Part shown: piece by piece, positions 44,293 to 53,843 of the stretch
Position numbering within the stretch: position 1 is the first letter of the stretch
Layout of the letters: each line of letters begins with the position of its first letter
Assembly (NCBI RefSeq): GCF_001418005.1
Contig: NZ_LIOL01000010.1
Coordinates: forward strand, 62,001-126,000
DNA length: 64,000 bases
Origin: Chelatococcus sambhunathii
GTDB lineage: Bacteria; Pseudomonadota; Alphaproteobacteria; Rhizobiales; Beijerinckiaceae
Direction: 5' to 3'
Position numbers and translations under genes: made by a program
Notes under the pieces: model-generated
Seen by the model: the letters and a program-made list of their open reading frames with translations, nothing else
Told to the model about the DNA's origin: nothing
Databases searched by the model: none

Positions 44293-46002
44293 TCAGAACA
44301 GGAAATACCGCTGCGCCATGGGCAGCACCTTGGCCGGCTCGCAGACAAGCAGTTCCCCGTCGGCCGTCACGGCATAGGTCTCCGGATCGACATGGATATC
44401 CGGCGTCGCGCCATTGTGGATGAGCGAGGCCTTGGAGATGCCGGAGCGGGTGTTGTCGACGGGCAGCAGCTTCTTCTCGACGCCCAACCTGTGATCGATG
44501 CCGCGGTCGAGGGCGGCCTTGGAGACGAAGGTGACGCTCGTCTCCGTCAGGGCCTTGCCGAGGGCGCCGAACATGTGTCGGTAGTGCACCGGCTGCGGCG
44601 TCGGGATGGAGGCGTTGGGGTCGCCCATGGCGGCGGCCGCGATGGTGCCGCCCTTGACGATGAGGTCCGGCTTCACGCCGAAGAAGGCCGGCGACCACAG
44701 CACGAGGTCGGCGAGCTTGCCGACCTCGACCGAGCCGATGTGGGCCGAGACGCCGTGGGCGATGGCCGGGTTGATGGTGTATTTGGCGATGTAGCGCTTG
44801 ACTCGCTGATTGTCGTTGCCGCTCTCGCCGGGCAGATGGCCGCGCTGCACCTTCATCTTGTGCGCCGTCTGCCAGGTGCGGGTGATGACCTCGCCGACGC
44901 GGCCCATGGCCTGGCTGTCGGAGGACATCATCGAAAGGGCGCCGATGTCGTGCAGGATGTCCTCGGCCGCGATCGTCTCCTTGCGGATGCGGCTCTCGGC
45001 GAAGGCGAGGTCCTCGGGGATCGACGGATCGAGGTGGTGGCATACCATGAGCATGTCGAGATGCTCGTCGAGTGTGTTCACCGTGAACGGTCGTGTCGGA
45101 TTGGTGGAGGAGGGCAGCACGTTCGGCAGGCCCGCCACCTTGATGATGTCCGGCGCATGGCCGCCGCCGGCTCCTTCCGTGTGGAAGGCATGGATGGTGC
45201 GGCCCTTGAAGGCGGCGATGGTGTCCTCGACGAAGCCTGACTCGTTGAGCGTGTCGGTGTGGATCATTACCTGCACGTCGTAGTCGTCGGCGACGGAGAG
45301 GCAGCAGTCGATGGCCGCGGGCGTCGTGCCCCAGTCCTCGTGCAGCTTCATGGCGCAGGCGCCGGCCTCGATCTGCTCGACGAGCGCGCCTGGCAGCGCG
45401 GCATTGCCCTTGCCGGCGAAGGCAAGGTTCACCGGCAGCGCGTCGGCGGCGCGGATCATCTGCTCGATGTGCCAGGGGCCGGGGGTGCAGGTGGTCGCAT
45501 TGGTTCCCGTCGCCGGGCCCGTGCCGCCGCCGAGCATCGTGGTGATGCCGGACATCAGGGCATCCTCCACCTGTTGCGGGCAGATGAAGTGGATGTGCGC
45601 ATCGAAGCCGCCGGCCGTGAGGATCTTGCCCTCGCCGGCGATGACCTCGGTACCCGGGCCGATGACGATGGTGACATTCGGCTGGATGTCCGGGTTGCCG
45701 GCCTTGCCGATCGCCGCGATGCGCCCGCCCTTGAGGCCGACGTCGGCCTTCACGATGCTCCAGTGGTCGACGATGAGCGCATTGGTGATGACGGTGTCGA
45801 CCGCCCCCTGCGCGCGCGTCGCCTGGCTCTGGCCCATGCCGTCGCGGATCACCTTTCCGCCGCCGAACTTCACCTCCTCGCCATAGGTGGTGAAGTCGCG
45901 CTCCACCTCGATGAAGAGCTCGGTATCGGCGAGCCGCACCTTGTCGCCCGTGGTCGGGCCGAACATGTCCGCGTAAGCCGCGCGGGAGAAGGGGAAGGGC
46001 AT
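44293..46002 (-). CDS. ureC: Urease subunit alpha UreC
   Basis: A 569-residue amidohydrolase, the catalytic urease subunit at its normal length. It starts [60 protein letters not shown]. The active site is intact: HIHF nickel ligands near 134, the carbamylated lysine in [19 protein letters not shown] (near 217), [12 protein letters not shown], and the flap histidine in [22 protein letters not shown] near 320. It starts 15 bases after the vapC-like stop. Together with UreAB it hydrolyses urea to ammonia and carbamate. Confidence 0.98.
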   Translation of the reverse strand: MPFPFSRAAYADMFGPTTGDKVRLADTELFIEVERDFTTYGEEVKFGGGKVIRDGMGQSQATRAQGAVDTVITNALIVDHWSIVKADVGLKGGRIAAIGKAGNPDIQPNVTIVIGPGTEVIAGEGKILTAGGFDAHIHFICPQQVEDALMSGITTMLGGGTGPATGTNATTCTPGPWHIEQMIRAADALPVNLAFAGKGNAALPGALVEQIEAGACAMKLHEDWGTTPAAIDCCLSVADDYDVQVMIHTDTLNESGFVEDTIAAFKGRTIHAFHTEGAGGGHAPDIIKVAGLPNVLPSSTNPTRPFTVNTLDEHLDMLMVCHHLDPSIPEDLAFAESRIRKETIAAEDILHDIGALSMMSSDSQAMGRVGEVITRTWQTAHKMKVQRGHLPGESGNDNQRVKRYIAKYTINPAIAHGVSAHIGSVEVGKLADLVLWSPAFFGVKPDLIVKGGTIAAAAMGDPNASIPTPQPVHYRHMFGALGKALTETSVTFVSKAALDRGIDHRLGVEKKLLPVDNTRSGISKASLIHNGATPDIHVDPETYAVTADGELLVCEPAKVLPMAQRYFLF

Positions 46003-46017
46003 GGGCGTCCTTTCTGG

Positions 46018-46410
46018 CTAGACGGGACGGAAGAGCCGGCTTCGGCTCGCCTTTCCGTCGAAGGTCAGGGTGCCGTCGCAGCCTGCGCGCTTGTTCAGGG
46101 CGGCGATCAGGGCGTCGGCGAAGTCGAGTTGCTCCGCTTTCATGATTTCGAGGCCGTCGATGACGGCATCGCGGTCCGCGATGACATAGCCGGGGCTTTC
46201 CAGCAGCGCCTCGATGGCCATGATCACGTCGGTGCGGCTCGCCCGGTAACGCCGCTGCAGGTTCCAGACGAGCTCGACAAGGACGACACTGTTGACGAAG
46301 CCCGGCGCCTCGGCGCTCAATGTCTCGAGCAGCCGCACCGCTTTCGGCGATTGCGCCGGGTCGTCGTTGGTCAACGCCCGCAGCAGGACGTTCGTGTCGA
46401 GCCCGATCAC
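46018..46410 (-). CDS. PIN-domain toxin, VapC-like
   Basis: A 130-residue PIN-domain protein. The acidic active-site residues are visible: MIGLDTNVLLRALTNDD (Asp5), NSVVLVELVWNLQRRY (Glu), and LDFADALIAALNKRAGC (Asp near 97), with a closing TFDGKASR. Members are RNases, usually restrained by a partner antitoxin. The start overlaps the antitoxin stop by 4 bases (ATGA), a typical toxin-antitoxin layout. The pair sits inside the urease operon between ureAB and ureC. Confidence 0.9.
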   Translation of the reverse strand: MIGLDTNVLLRALTNDDPAQSPKAVRLLETLSAEAPGFVNSVVLVELVWNLQRRYRASRTDVIMAIEALLESPGYVIADRDAVIDGLEIMKAEQLDFADALIAALNKRAGCDGTLTFDGKASRSRLFRPV

Positions 46411-46694
46411 GGGGCTTCATCCGAAGCGGAGCGCTTCGACCTTTCGTCACGCGCAGCCGTTTCCGCGGCAATGGCCTCATCGTCAGACCCGAAACGAGGA
46501 TCGGGCTTCAGATGGGCCAGCATGCCGGCGAGCGCCGCGGCGCTCTTGGCCCTGATGCGCATCCTGATCGTGCCGTCGTAGCCCTCGAAGAACTCGACGA
46601 GGTCGCCGGACCTGATGCCGAACTTGTCGCGCAGGGAGGCAGGAAGGGTTATCTGCCCCTTGCTGGTAACCGTAGAGGCGCCTATGTGCGTCAT
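46407..46694 (-). CDS. AbrB/MazE-fold antitoxin, VapB-like
   Basis: A 95-residue protein. The N-terminal swapped-hairpin AbrB DNA-binding fold is ASTVTSKGQITLPASLRDKFGIRSGDLVEFFE (about 6-38). A charged C-terminal tail (FGSDDEAIAAETAARDERSKRSASDEAP) would wrap the toxin. It probably represses its own promoter at the palindrome 46704-46724 just upstream. A strong AAGGAG ribosome-binding sequence lies 9 bases before the ATG. It is separated by 52 bases from ureAB. Confidence 0.9.
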   Translation of the reverse strand: MTHIGASTVTSKGQITLPASLRDKFGIRSGDLVEFFEGYDGTIRMRIRAKSAAALAGMLAHLKPDPRFGSDDEAIAAETAARDERSKRSASDEAP

Positions 46695-46703
46695 ATTAGA
46701 TAT

Positions 46704-46724
46704 CTCCTTACAAATTTGAAGGAG
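46704..46724. promoter_or_regulatory. Palindrome overlapping the antitoxin ribosome-binding site
   Basis: CTCCTT and AAGGAG flank the central palindrome CAAATTTG (one extra A on one side). The left arm, read on the minus strand, is the antitoxin ribosome-binding site. A TAAAAT -10-like element lies just upstream (46736-46731). Likely operator for autoregulation by the AbrB-type antitoxin; the hairpin could also hide the ribosome-binding site. Confidence 0.55.
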
Positions 46725-46746
46725 GATAGCATTTTAACGGTACGCC

Positions 46747-47367
46747 TTACAGTCTGCCCATCACCTGCTGGCGGAAGCCGTAGACCTTGCGCTCGCCGGA
46801 CAGCGCGACGAGCGTGACCTCGCGCGTCTGTCCGGGCTCGAAGCGCACGGCGGTGCCGGCGGGGATGTCGAGGCGCATGCCGCGGGCCTTGTCCCGGTCG
46901 AAGGACAATGACGGGTTCGTCTCGTAGAAGTGGCAGTGCGAACCGACCTGGATCGGCCGGTCGCCGGTATTGGCGACGGTGAGCGTCACCGTCTCGCGGC
47001 CTTCGTTGAGGACGAGTTCGCCCGGCGCGGCCAGCGTCTCGCCGGGCTGGAGCGCGCCGGTCGCGCCGCGGATGGGGTTGTGCACGGTGACGAGCTTGGT
47101 GCCGTCGGGGAAGGTCGCCTCCACCTGCACGTCGGGGATCATCTCGGCGACGCCGTCCATCACCTGTTCCGGGGTGAGCACGTGCGCGCCTGCCTCCATC
47201 AGCTCGGCGACCGAGCGGCCGTCGCGCGCGCCCTCGACGACGAAATCGGTGATGAGGGCGATGGCCTCCGGGTAGTTCAGCTTGACGCCGCGCTCCAGGC
47301 GCCGGCGGGCGACCATGGCCGCCATGGCGATCAGGAGCTTGTCCTTCTCGCGCGGGGTGAGGTTCAT
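46747..47367 (-). CDS. ureAB: Urease gamma-beta fusion UreAB
   Basis: A 206-residue fusion. Residues 1-100 are the gamma subunit ([74 protein letters not shown]). Residues from about 105 form the beta subunit ([82 protein letters not shown]). Most alphaproteobacteria have two separate genes; fusion is a known but less common arrangement (as in Helicobacter UreA). It begins 14 bases after the ureD stop, and its alpha partner is displaced by the toxin-antitoxin pair. Confidence 0.95.
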   Translation of the reverse strand: MNLTPREKDKLLIAMAAMVARRRLERGVKLNYPEAIALITDFVVEGARDGRSVAELMEAGAHVLTPEQVMDGVAEMIPDVQVEATFPDGTKLVTVHNPIRGATGALQPGETLAAPGELVLNEGRETVTLTVANTGDRPIQVGSHCHFYETNPSLSFDRDKARGMRLDIPAGTAVRFEPGQTREVTLVALSGERKVYGFRQQVMGRL

Positions 47368-47381
47368 CGCATCTCCTCCAG

Positions 47382-48233
47382 CTACCAGTAGCGCGGCACG
47401 CTGCGGCCGCGGAAAGTTTCGATCGTGCGCACGCTGTCGGCGCGCAGGGCCGCCGGGTCGGGTCCCATCAGCCGGGCGACGAGCAGGCCGTTCCAGGCGC
47501 TCGCGCCGCATTCGCTCGTCGCGCCGGCGAGGGCCGCGCGCATGGCGTCGAGCCGCGCCTCGGCGTCGGGGGCGACGTGGAGGATCGTGGCGAGCGCGCG
47601 TGCTTCACCGCCGATGGCCGGGCGTGCGAGCCGGGCCGCGATGCCGCCGTCGAGCCTGACCGCCTCCGCGAAGATGAGCCGGCCGTCCCGGCGGATCGAC
47701 CAGCGGTCGTCGAGACGCCCTTCGGTAACCGCCTCGCCCATGGCGGTGCGGCCGAAGACGAGGCTCTCCGCGAGGGTGAGCGAGGCGTCCGGCGCCATCT
47801 CGACGTCGAGCCGGCGCACGAGCCGCGCCCGGTCGAAGAGGATCATCTCCTGTGGCAGCCAGGCAAGATGGCTGCCCGCGCCGAGTCTGAGCGCGATGTC
47901 GATGCGGGTGGGAGCATCCTCGGCCCGGTAGAGTTTCTCCGCTGCCTGGCTCGTGACGAGGGCTTGCGCGCCCGGGGCGAGGGCGATGTCGACGCGCATG
48001 TGGTCGCCGCCCGCCATGCCGCCGCCGGTGTTGATGAGGGTGCCTTCGCAGATGTCGGCGTTCCGCGGGAAGCGGATGCGGTAGCCCCCGCTCTCGGCCA
48101 CCGTCAGCGCCTGTGTGCGCTCGCCGGCTGTCCCGAATGCGACGCGCACGCCGCCTTTCGCGCGCACGAAAGCGGGCACGCCGGGGACAGATGCGGCCGG
48201 AGCCGCGCCGGCGTGGCCCATGTCGGACCGCAT
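47382..48233 (-). CDS. ureD: Urease accessory protein UreD
   Basis: A 283-residue urease accessory protein. Characteristic segments: [56 protein letters not shown] (about 50-105), [24 protein letters not shown] near 125, and the C-terminal [33 protein letters not shown]. UreD binds apo-urease and forms the tunnel through which nickel passes from UreG/UreF. ATG 48233 lies one base after the urtE stop; ATG 48221 (MGHAG) is an alternative. Confidence 0.94.
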   Translation of the reverse strand: MRSDMGHAGAAPAASVPGVPAFVRAKGGVRVAFGTAGERTQALTVAESGGYRIRFPRNADICEGTLINTGGGMAGGDHMRVDIALAPGAQALVTSQAAEKLYRAEDAPTRIDIALRLGAGSHLAWLPQEMILFDRARLVRRLDVEMAPDASLTLAESLVFGRTAMGEAVTEGRLDDRWSIRRDGRLIFAEAVRLDGGIAARLARPAIGGEARALATILHVAPDAEARLDAMRAALAGATSECGASAWNGLLVARLMGPDPAALRADSVRTIETFRGRSVPRYW

Positions 48234-48234
48234 A

Positions 48235-48930
48235 TCAGACCGCAAGGCGCTGGCGGACATCGTCCTCCACCATGGTGTCGCGCGTGCCGGAAAGGACGAT
48301 CTGGCCGCGCTCCATGACGGCGAAGGTATCGCACAGGTCGCGGGCGAACTCGAAGAACTGCTCGACGAGCACGATCGCCATGTCCCCCTTGCCGCGAAGA
48401 TAGTCGATGGCGCGGCCGATGTCCTTGATGATGGAGGGCTGGATGCCCTCCGTCGGCTCGTCGAGCACCAGCACCTTCGGCCGGGTGACGAGCGCGCGCG
48501 CGATGGCAAGCTGCTGCTGCTGGCCGCCGGAGAGGTCGCCGCCGCGCCGGCCGAGCATGTCCTTCAGCACGGGGAAGAGCGTGAAGATCTCGTCCGGCAC
48601 GTGCCGGTCGCCGCTCTTCAGGGGCGCAAAGCCGGTCTCCAGGTTCTCGCGCACGCTGAGCAGCGGGAAGATCTCGCGGCCCTGCGGCACGAAGGCGATG
48701 CCGCGGCGGGCACGATCATAGGGCTCGAGCCGCGAGATATCCGCCCCGCCGAGGCTGATGCGGCCGGCCGAGATCGGCTGCCGGCCGACGATGGCGCGCA
48801 TCAGAGAGGTCTTGCCGACGCCGTTTCGGCCGAGCACGCAGGTGACCTTGCCCGCCTCTGCATCGAGCGAGACCCGGCGCAGCGCCTGGGCGGCACCGTA
48901 GTGCAGATCGATGGAATCGACGCTCAGCAT
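48235..48930 (-). CDS. urtE: Urea ABC transporter ATP-binding protein UrtE
   Basis: A 231-residue branched-chain-type ABC ATPase. Walker A LGRNGVGKTSLMRAI, signature LSGGQQQQLAIARAL, Walker B VLVLDEPTEGIQPSIIKDIG (the TEGIQPSII sequence is characteristic of UrtE), and a C-terminal LAV end. It pairs with UrtD to drive urea uptake. It follows urtD by 6 bases and precedes ureD by one base, so uptake and assembly genes are in one transcript. Confidence 0.96.
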   Translation of the reverse strand: MLSVDSIDLHYGAAQALRRVSLDAEAGKVTCVLGRNGVGKTSLMRAIVGRQPISAGRISLGGADISRLEPYDRARRGIAFVPQGREIFPLLSVRENLETGFAPLKSGDRHVPDEIFTLFPVLKDMLGRRGGDLSGGQQQQLAIARALVTRPKVLVLDEPTEGIQPSIIKDIGRAIDYLRGKGDMAIVLVEQFFEFARDLCDTFAVMERGQIVLSGTRDTMVEDDVRQRLAV

Positions 48931-48936
48931 GGCATT

Positions 48937-49692
48937 CTACCGTCCGAGATAAACTTCGATGACGCGCTCGTTGGCCGAGACCGCGTCGATGGAGCCTTCG
49001 GCCAGCACGGAGCCCTCGTGCAGGACGGTGACCTTGCAGCCGAGGTCGCGGACGAAGGCCATGTCGTGCTCGACGACGACGACCGAATGCTCGTGGGCGA
49101 TCTCCTTGAGCAGATGCGCCGTCTCGGCCGTCTCCGCGTCGGTCATGCCGGCGACGGGCTCGTCGACGAGCAGGAGCTTCGGGTCCTGCGCCAGCAGCAT
49201 GCCGATCTCGAGCCACTGCTTCTGGCCGTGCGAGAGATCGGCCGCGAGGCGCGTGCGATGCTCGGTGAGGCGCACGGTCGACAGAATGGCGTCGATGCGC
49301 TCCTCGGCGATGCGGTTGCGGGCGCCGAAGAGGGCCGAGAAGGGCGAGCGCGCGCCGGCGAGCGCCAAGCGGATGTTGTCGGCCACCGTGTGGCTCTCGA
49401 ACACCGTCGGCTTCTGGAACTTGCGGCCGATGCCGAGCGCCGCGATCTCGGCCTCGTCGAGCATGGTGAGGTCGATCATGCCGCCGAAGAAGACCTCGCC
49501 CTCGTCGGGTCGTGTCTTGCCCGTGATGATGTCCATCATCGTCGTCTTGCCGGCGCCGTTGGGGCCGATGATGGCGCGCATCTCGCCCGGCGCTATGGCG
49601 AGCGAGAGCTTGTTGATGGCGCGGAAGCCGTCGAAGGTGACGGAGACGCCGTCGAGATAGAGCACGGTGTTGGTGAGGGTGGGGCTGGTCAT
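48937..49692 (-). CDS. urtD: Urea ABC transporter ATP-binding protein UrtD
   Basis: A 251-residue LivG-like ATPase. Walker A IGPNGAGKTTMMDIITGKTRPDEGEVFFGG, GIGRKFQKPTVFESHTVADNIRLAL (a UrtD hallmark), signature LSHGQKQWLEIGMLLAQDPKLLLVDEPVAGMTDAE, H-loop VVVEHDMAFVRDLG. ATG 49692 gives MTSPTLTNTVLYLDGVSVTFDGF; the longer upstream frame overlaps urtC and was rejected. It starts 4 bases after the urtC stop. Confidence 0.96.
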   Translation of the reverse strand: MTSPTLTNTVLYLDGVSVTFDGFRAINKLSLAIAPGEMRAIIGPNGAGKTTMMDIITGKTRPDEGEVFFGGMIDLTMLDEAEIAALGIGRKFQKPTVFESHTVADNIRLALAGARSPFSALFGARNRIAEERIDAILSTVRLTEHRTRLAADLSHGQKQWLEIGMLLAQDPKLLLVDEPVAGMTDAETAETAHLLKEIAHEHSVVVVEHDMAFVRDLGCKVTVLHEGSVLAEGSIDAVSANERVIEVYLGR

Positions 49693-49696
49693 CGCT

Positions 49697-50842
49697 TCAC
49701 TCCGCCGCCTCGGCCGCGATCCCGGCGGTCTTTGCCGTGGCCGTCGCCTTGCGCTTCTCCCGCCGCTCGGCGAGCGTGCCGACGATGCCCTTCGGCAGGT
49801 AGAGCGTGACCACGATGAAGAGCGCACCAAGGGCGAAGAGCCACAGCTCCGGCAGAGCGCCGGTCAGCCAGGATTTCGCCATGTTGACGACGACGGCGCC
49901 GAGGGCCGCGCCGACGAGCGTGCCGCGGCCGCCGACGGCGACCCACACCACCGCCTCGATGGAATTGGCGGGCGAGAACTCGCTCGGGTTGATGATGCCG
50001 ACCTGCGGCACATAAAGTGCGCCGGCCACGCCCGCCATCATGGCCGAGACGGTGAAGGCGACGAGCTTGTAGTGCTCTACCCGGTAGCCGAGGAAACGCG
50101 TGCGGGATTCAGCGTCGCGGATGGCGATGAGCACCTTCCCGTAGGTGGAGGTGACCATGTAGCGCGCCACGCCATAGCCGAGAGCGAGTGCGATGACCGT
50201 CGCGACGAAGAGCGCAAGCCGCGTGCCCTGCGCCTGCACGGAAAAGCCGAGGATATCCTTGAAATCGGTGAGGCCGTTGTTGCCGCCGAGCCCCATGTCG
50301 TTGCGGAAGAAGGCGAGCATCAGGGCGAAAGTCATCGCCTGGGTGATGATGGAGAGATAGACGCCCGTGACGCGGGAGCGGAAGGCGAGCCAGCCGAAGA
50401 CGAGGGCGAGGAGGCCCGGCACGGCGAGCACCATCAGGGCCGCGAAGGGGAAGATGTCGAAGCCCGACCAGTACCACGGCAGTTCCTGCCAGTTGAGGAA
50501 GACCATGAAGTCCGGCAGCACGGGGTGGCCGTAGACGCCGCGCGGGCCGATCTGGCGCATGAGATACATGCCCATGGCGTAGCCGCCGAGGGCGAAGAAG
50601 GCGCCGTGGCCGAGCGAGAGGATGCCGCAGTAGCCCCAGACGAGGTCGAGCGCCAGGGCGAGCAGCGCGTAGGAGAGATACTTGCCGAGGAGCGAGACCG
50701 CATAGGTCGGCACGTGCAGCGGCGATGTCTCCGGCAAGAAGAGGTTCGACAGCGGCACGAGGACGGCGAGGGCGGCGAGGACACCGAGGAAGATGGCGCC
50801 CTTGCCGTCGAGCATCGCAAGGAGGATGGGGCGTCGCGTCAT
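49697..50842 (-). CDS. urtC: Urea ABC transporter permease UrtC
   Basis: A 381-residue LivM-like permease with about ten membrane segments. Diagnostic parts: DLVWGYCGILSLGHGAFFALGGYAMGMYLMRQIG (about 70-103), FFRNDMGLGGNNGLTDFKDILGF near 190 (UrtC-specific), RDAESRTRFLGYRVEHYKLVAFTVSAMMAGVAGALYVPQVGIINPSEF near 240. It forms the channel with UrtB. The start overlaps the urtB stop by 4 bases. Confidence 0.96.
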   Translation of the reverse strand: MTRRPILLAMLDGKGAIFLGVLAALAVLVPLSNLFLPETSPLHVPTYAVSLLGKYLSYALLALALDLVWGYCGILSLGHGAFFALGGYAMGMYLMRQIGPRGVYGHPVLPDFMVFLNWQELPWYWSGFDIFPFAALMVLAVPGLLALVFGWLAFRSRVTGVYLSIITQAMTFALMLAFFRNDMGLGGNNGLTDFKDILGFSVQAQGTRLALFVATVIALALGYGVARYMVTSTYGKVLIAIRDAESRTRFLGYRVEHYKLVAFTVSAMMAGVAGALYVPQVGIINPSEFSPANSIEAVVWVAVGGRGTLVGAALGAVVVNMAKSWLTGALPELWLFALGALFIVVTLYLPKGIVGTLAERREKRKATATAKTAGIAAEAAE

Positions 50843-52437
50843 GCTTCCACCGCCCGTCCCCTGAGGGCGAAGAGCCCGCGCGGGCGCTTCTGGATGAAGA
50901 GGATGAGGAAGACGAGGAGCAGGATCTTGCCGAGCACGGCGCCGGCGAAGGGCTCGAGGAACTTGTTGGCGATGCCGAGGGTGAGCGCCGAGACGAGCGT
51001 GCCCCACAGGTTGCCGACGCCGCCGAAGACGACGACCATGAAGCTGTCAACGATATAGCTCTGGCCGAGGTTGGGCGAGACGTTGTCGATCTGCGACAGG
51101 GCCACCCCGGCTACCCCGGCGATGCCCGAGCCCAACGCAAAGGCCATGGTGTCGACCCATGATGTGCGGATACCCATCGAGGCGGCCATGCGCCGGTTCT
51201 GCGTCACGGCGCGGATCTTGAGGCCGAAAGAGGTGGCCTTCAGCGCGACGATGAGGGCCGAGAAGACGGCGAAGCTGAAGACGATGATCCAGAGCCGGCC
51301 GTAGGTGATGGTGAGGCCGCCGAGGTCGAAGGCGCCGGCCATGTAGGAGGGGGCGCCCACCTCGCGGTTCGTCGGCCCGAAGAGGGAGCGCACCGTCTGT
51401 TGGAGAATGAGGCTGACGCCCCAGGTGGCGAGCAGCGTCTCCAGTGGGCGGCCGTAGAGATGGCGGATGATGCCGCGCTCGATCGCCACGCCGACGAGCG
51501 CGGCGACGAGGAAGGCCATGGGGATGGCGAGCGGCAGCGTCCAGTCGAACAGGCCGGGGGCGTGGGTGCGCGCCAGCTCCTGGATCACGAAGGTGGTGTA
51601 GGCGCCGATCATCACCATCTCGCCGTGGGCCATGTTGATGATGCCCATGACGCCGAAGGTGATGGCGAGGCCGATGGCGGCGAGCAGCAGCACGGAGCCG
51701 AGCGACAGGCCGTACCAGACATTTTGCAGCATCGACAGCACGGCAAGCCGCCGCTCGACGGCGGTGATGGCGCCTTCCGCAGCCTCGCGCACCGTCGGCG
51801 ATCCCTGCGCGGCGGCAGCGCGCAGGAGCGCGAGCGCATCCTGGTCGGCCCGTGTGGCGAGGATGTCGACGGCCTCGATCTTCTGAAGGTCCGAGGCTCC
51901 GGCATCGCCGAGCAGGATGGCGGCGCGGGCCTCGCCCATCAGGCGCCGGATGCCGGCGACCTCCTCGCGGGCGATGGCCTCGTCGAGCGTTGCGAGGGCA
52001 GTGGCATCGCGCGAGCGGAAGACTGCTTCGGCCGCCTGGCGGCGGGCGGCGGCGTCGGGCGCCATCAGTGTCAGGGCGCCGAGCGCGGCCTCGACGGCGC
52101 GGCGGATGCGGTTGTTGAGGCGCACGGCCTTGGGCGAGGGAGGCGCTTCGGCAAGGGCTTCCCCCGTCGCCGCCTCCGACCAGCTGCCGTTCGCGCCTTC
52201 GATGACCACGCGCTTGTCGGCGGCGACCGCGAGGCGGCCGTCGCGCAGTGCCTCAATGATGGCTTGCGTGCGGGCATCGCCCGAACGGGCGAGGAGAGCG
52301 ACGCCCTTCTCAATGTCGGGGAAGCGGCCGCTGGCGATGAGGAGGAGCGCGTCCCCGGTATCGGCCGGTGCCGCGCAGACCGGCGCGGCAAAAAGGCCGC
52401 AGGCGAGCGCAAGGATGAGGCAGAGGAGGCGTGACAT
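50839..52437 (-). CDS. urtB: Urea ABC transporter permease UrtB
   Basis: A 532-residue LivH-like permease with the long N-terminal extension normal for UrtB: a signal peptide (MSRLLCLILALACGLFAAPVCA) and a helical, HEAT-like periplasmic region of about 200 residues. The membrane part starts near residue 240 (LQNVWYGLSLGSVLLLAAIGLAITFGVMGIINMAHGEMVMIGAYTTF). Typical pieces later are GVSLILQQTVRSLFGPTNREV, RAVTQNRRMAASMGI and the end QKRPRGLFALRGR. It follows urtA by 61 bases, with a hairpin in the gap. Confidence 0.95.
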   Translation of the reverse strand: MSRLLCLILALACGLFAAPVCAAPADTGDALLLIASGRFPDIEKGVALLARSGDARTQAIIEALRDGRLAVAADKRVVIEGANGSWSEAATGEALAEAPPSPKAVRLNNRIRRAVEAALGALTLMAPDAAARRQAAEAVFRSRDATALATLDEAIAREEVAGIRRLMGEARAAILLGDAGASDLQKIEAVDILATRADQDALALLRAAAAQGSPTVREAAEGAITAVERRLAVLSMLQNVWYGLSLGSVLLLAAIGLAITFGVMGIINMAHGEMVMIGAYTTFVIQELARTHAPGLFDWTLPLAIPMAFLVAALVGVAIERGIIRHLYGRPLETLLATWGVSLILQQTVRSLFGPTNREVGAPSYMAGAFDLGGLTITYGRLWIIVFSFAVFSALIVALKATSFGLKIRAVTQNRRMAASMGIRTSWVDTMAFALGSGIAGVAGVALSQIDNVSPNLGQSYIVDSFMVVVFGGVGNLWGTLVSALTLGIANKFLEPFAGAVLGKILLLVFLILFIQKRPRGLFALRGRAVEA

Positions 52438-52459
52438 CGCGCGTCTTTCGGGAGAATGA

Positions 52460-52481
52460 CCGGCGGCCTGGATGCCGCCGG
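52460..52481 (-). other. Intercistronic stem-loop between urtA and urtB
   Basis: CCGGCGGC-ctggat-GCCGCCGG is a perfect 8-bp GC stem with a 6-base loop, directly after the urtA stop and without a T-run. It probably stabilises the urtA transcript end so that the binding protein is made in excess over the membrane parts. Confidence 0.6.
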
Positions 52482-52498
52482 CCTGGTGCGTCGGGCGC

Positions 52499-53800
52499 CT
52501 ACTGGGCGACTGGGCCCTGGCCGCCGCACTTGCCGGTCTTGACGTTGAAGTTGCCGCAGGAGAGCGGGGCGCGCCAATCGGCGATGAGGTCCTTCGACCC
52601 GTCGAGATAGTCCGACCACTCGTCGCCGACGACGAGGCCCGGCGTCTGCGAGACGACGGAGAATTGGCCGTCCTCCTGGATCTCACCGATGAGCACCGGC
52701 TTGGTGATGTGGTGGTTCGGCATCATCGTGGAATAGCCGCCCGAGAGATTGGGCACCGAGACGCCGATGAGCGCGTCGATGACGGCGTCGGGATCGGTCG
52801 AGCCGGCCTTCTCCACCGCCTTCACCCACATGCTGAAGCCGATGACATGCGCCTCCATCGGGTCGTTTGTGACGCGCTTGTCATTCCTGGTGAAGGCCTT
52901 CCACTTGGCGATGAAATCGTTGTTCTCGGCCGTGTCGACGGACTGGAAGTAGTTCCAGGCCGCGAGATGGCCGACGAGCGGTTTGGTATCGATGCCGGCA
53001 AGCTCCTCCTCGCCAACCGAGAAGGCGACGACCGGGATGTCGGTGGCCTTGATGCCCTGGTTGGCAAGTTCCTTGTAGAAGGGCACGTTGGCGTCGCCGT
53101 TGATGGTGGAGACGACCGCCGTCTTCTTGCCGGCGGAACCGAACTTCTTGATGTCGGCGACGCGGGTCTGCCAGTCGGAATGGCCGAAGGGCGTGTAGTT
53201 GACGGAGATGTCCTCGTCCTTGACACCCTTGGCCTTGAGATAGGCCTCGAGGATCTTGTTGGTCGTGCGCGGGTAGACGTAGTCCGTGCCCTCCAGCACC
53301 CAGCGCTCGACGCCCTCGTTTTCCATCAGGTAGTCGACGGCGGGGATGGCCTGCTGGTTGGGCGCGGCGCCCGTGTAGAAGATGTTGCGGGAGGATTCCT
53401 CGCCCTCGTACTGGACGGGGTAGAAGAGGATGCCGTTCAACTCCTCGAAGACGGGCAGGACGGATTTGCGCGACACGGAGGTCCAGCAGCCGAAGGTGGC
53501 GGCCACCTTGTCCTTGGTGAGGAGTTCGCGCGCCTTCTCGGCGAACAGCGGCCAGTTGGAGGCTGGGTCGACGACGACGGCTTCGAGTTTCTTGCCGAGG
53601 AGGCCGCCTTTCTTGTTCTGCTCCTCGATGAGCATCAGCATCACGTCCTTCAATGTCGTCTCGCTGATGGCCATCGTGCCCGAGAGCGAATGCAGGATGC
53701 CGACCTTGATGACGTCCTGAGCGCTGGCGCCTGCGGCCGGCAACGCGATTGTCGCCGCCGTCGCGAGCGTTGCGAGTATCTTCTGGAAACGATTTCGCAT
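52499..53800 (-). CDS. urtA: Urea ABC transporter substrate-binding protein UrtA
   Basis: A 433-residue periplasmic binding protein with a signal peptide (MRNRFQKILATLATAATIALPAAGASAQ). The mature part DVIKVGILHSLSGTMAISETTLKDVMLMLIEEQNKKGGLLGKKLEAVVVDPASNWP, FGCWTSVSRKSVLPVFEELNGILFYPVQYEGEESS and FYTGAAPNQQAIPAVDYL are diagnostic for UrtA. It is the first gene of the operon. The ATG at 53800 lies about 33 bases downstream of the transcription start predicted from the sigma-54 promoter. Confidence 0.97.
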   Translation of the reverse strand: MRNRFQKILATLATAATIALPAAGASAQDVIKVGILHSLSGTMAISETTLKDVMLMLIEEQNKKGGLLGKKLEAVVVDPASNWPLFAEKARELLTKDKVAATFGCWTSVSRKSVLPVFEELNGILFYPVQYEGEESSRNIFYTGAAPNQQAIPAVDYLMENEGVERWVLEGTDYVYPRTTNKILEAYLKAKGVKDEDISVNYTPFGHSDWQTRVADIKKFGSAGKKTAVVSTINGDANVPFYKELANQGIKATDIPVVAFSVGEEELAGIDTKPLVGHLAAWNYFQSVDTAENNDFIAKWKAFTRNDKRVTNDPMEAHVIGFSMWVKAVEKAGSTDPDAVIDALIGVSVPNLSGGYSTMMPNHHITKPVLIGEIQEDGQFSVVSQTPGLVVGDEWSDYLDGSKDLIADWRAPLSCGNFNVKTGKCGGQGPVAQ

Positions 53801-53843
53801 TGTCGTTGCTCCACCCCCGGATGATTGTTGCCTCGGGAGGGCA

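Noticed and set aside
44213-46480. 755-codon minus-strand frame overlapping ureC
   Set aside because: It is a shifted frame of ureC and vapC, very rich in Arg and Pro, and without family similarity.
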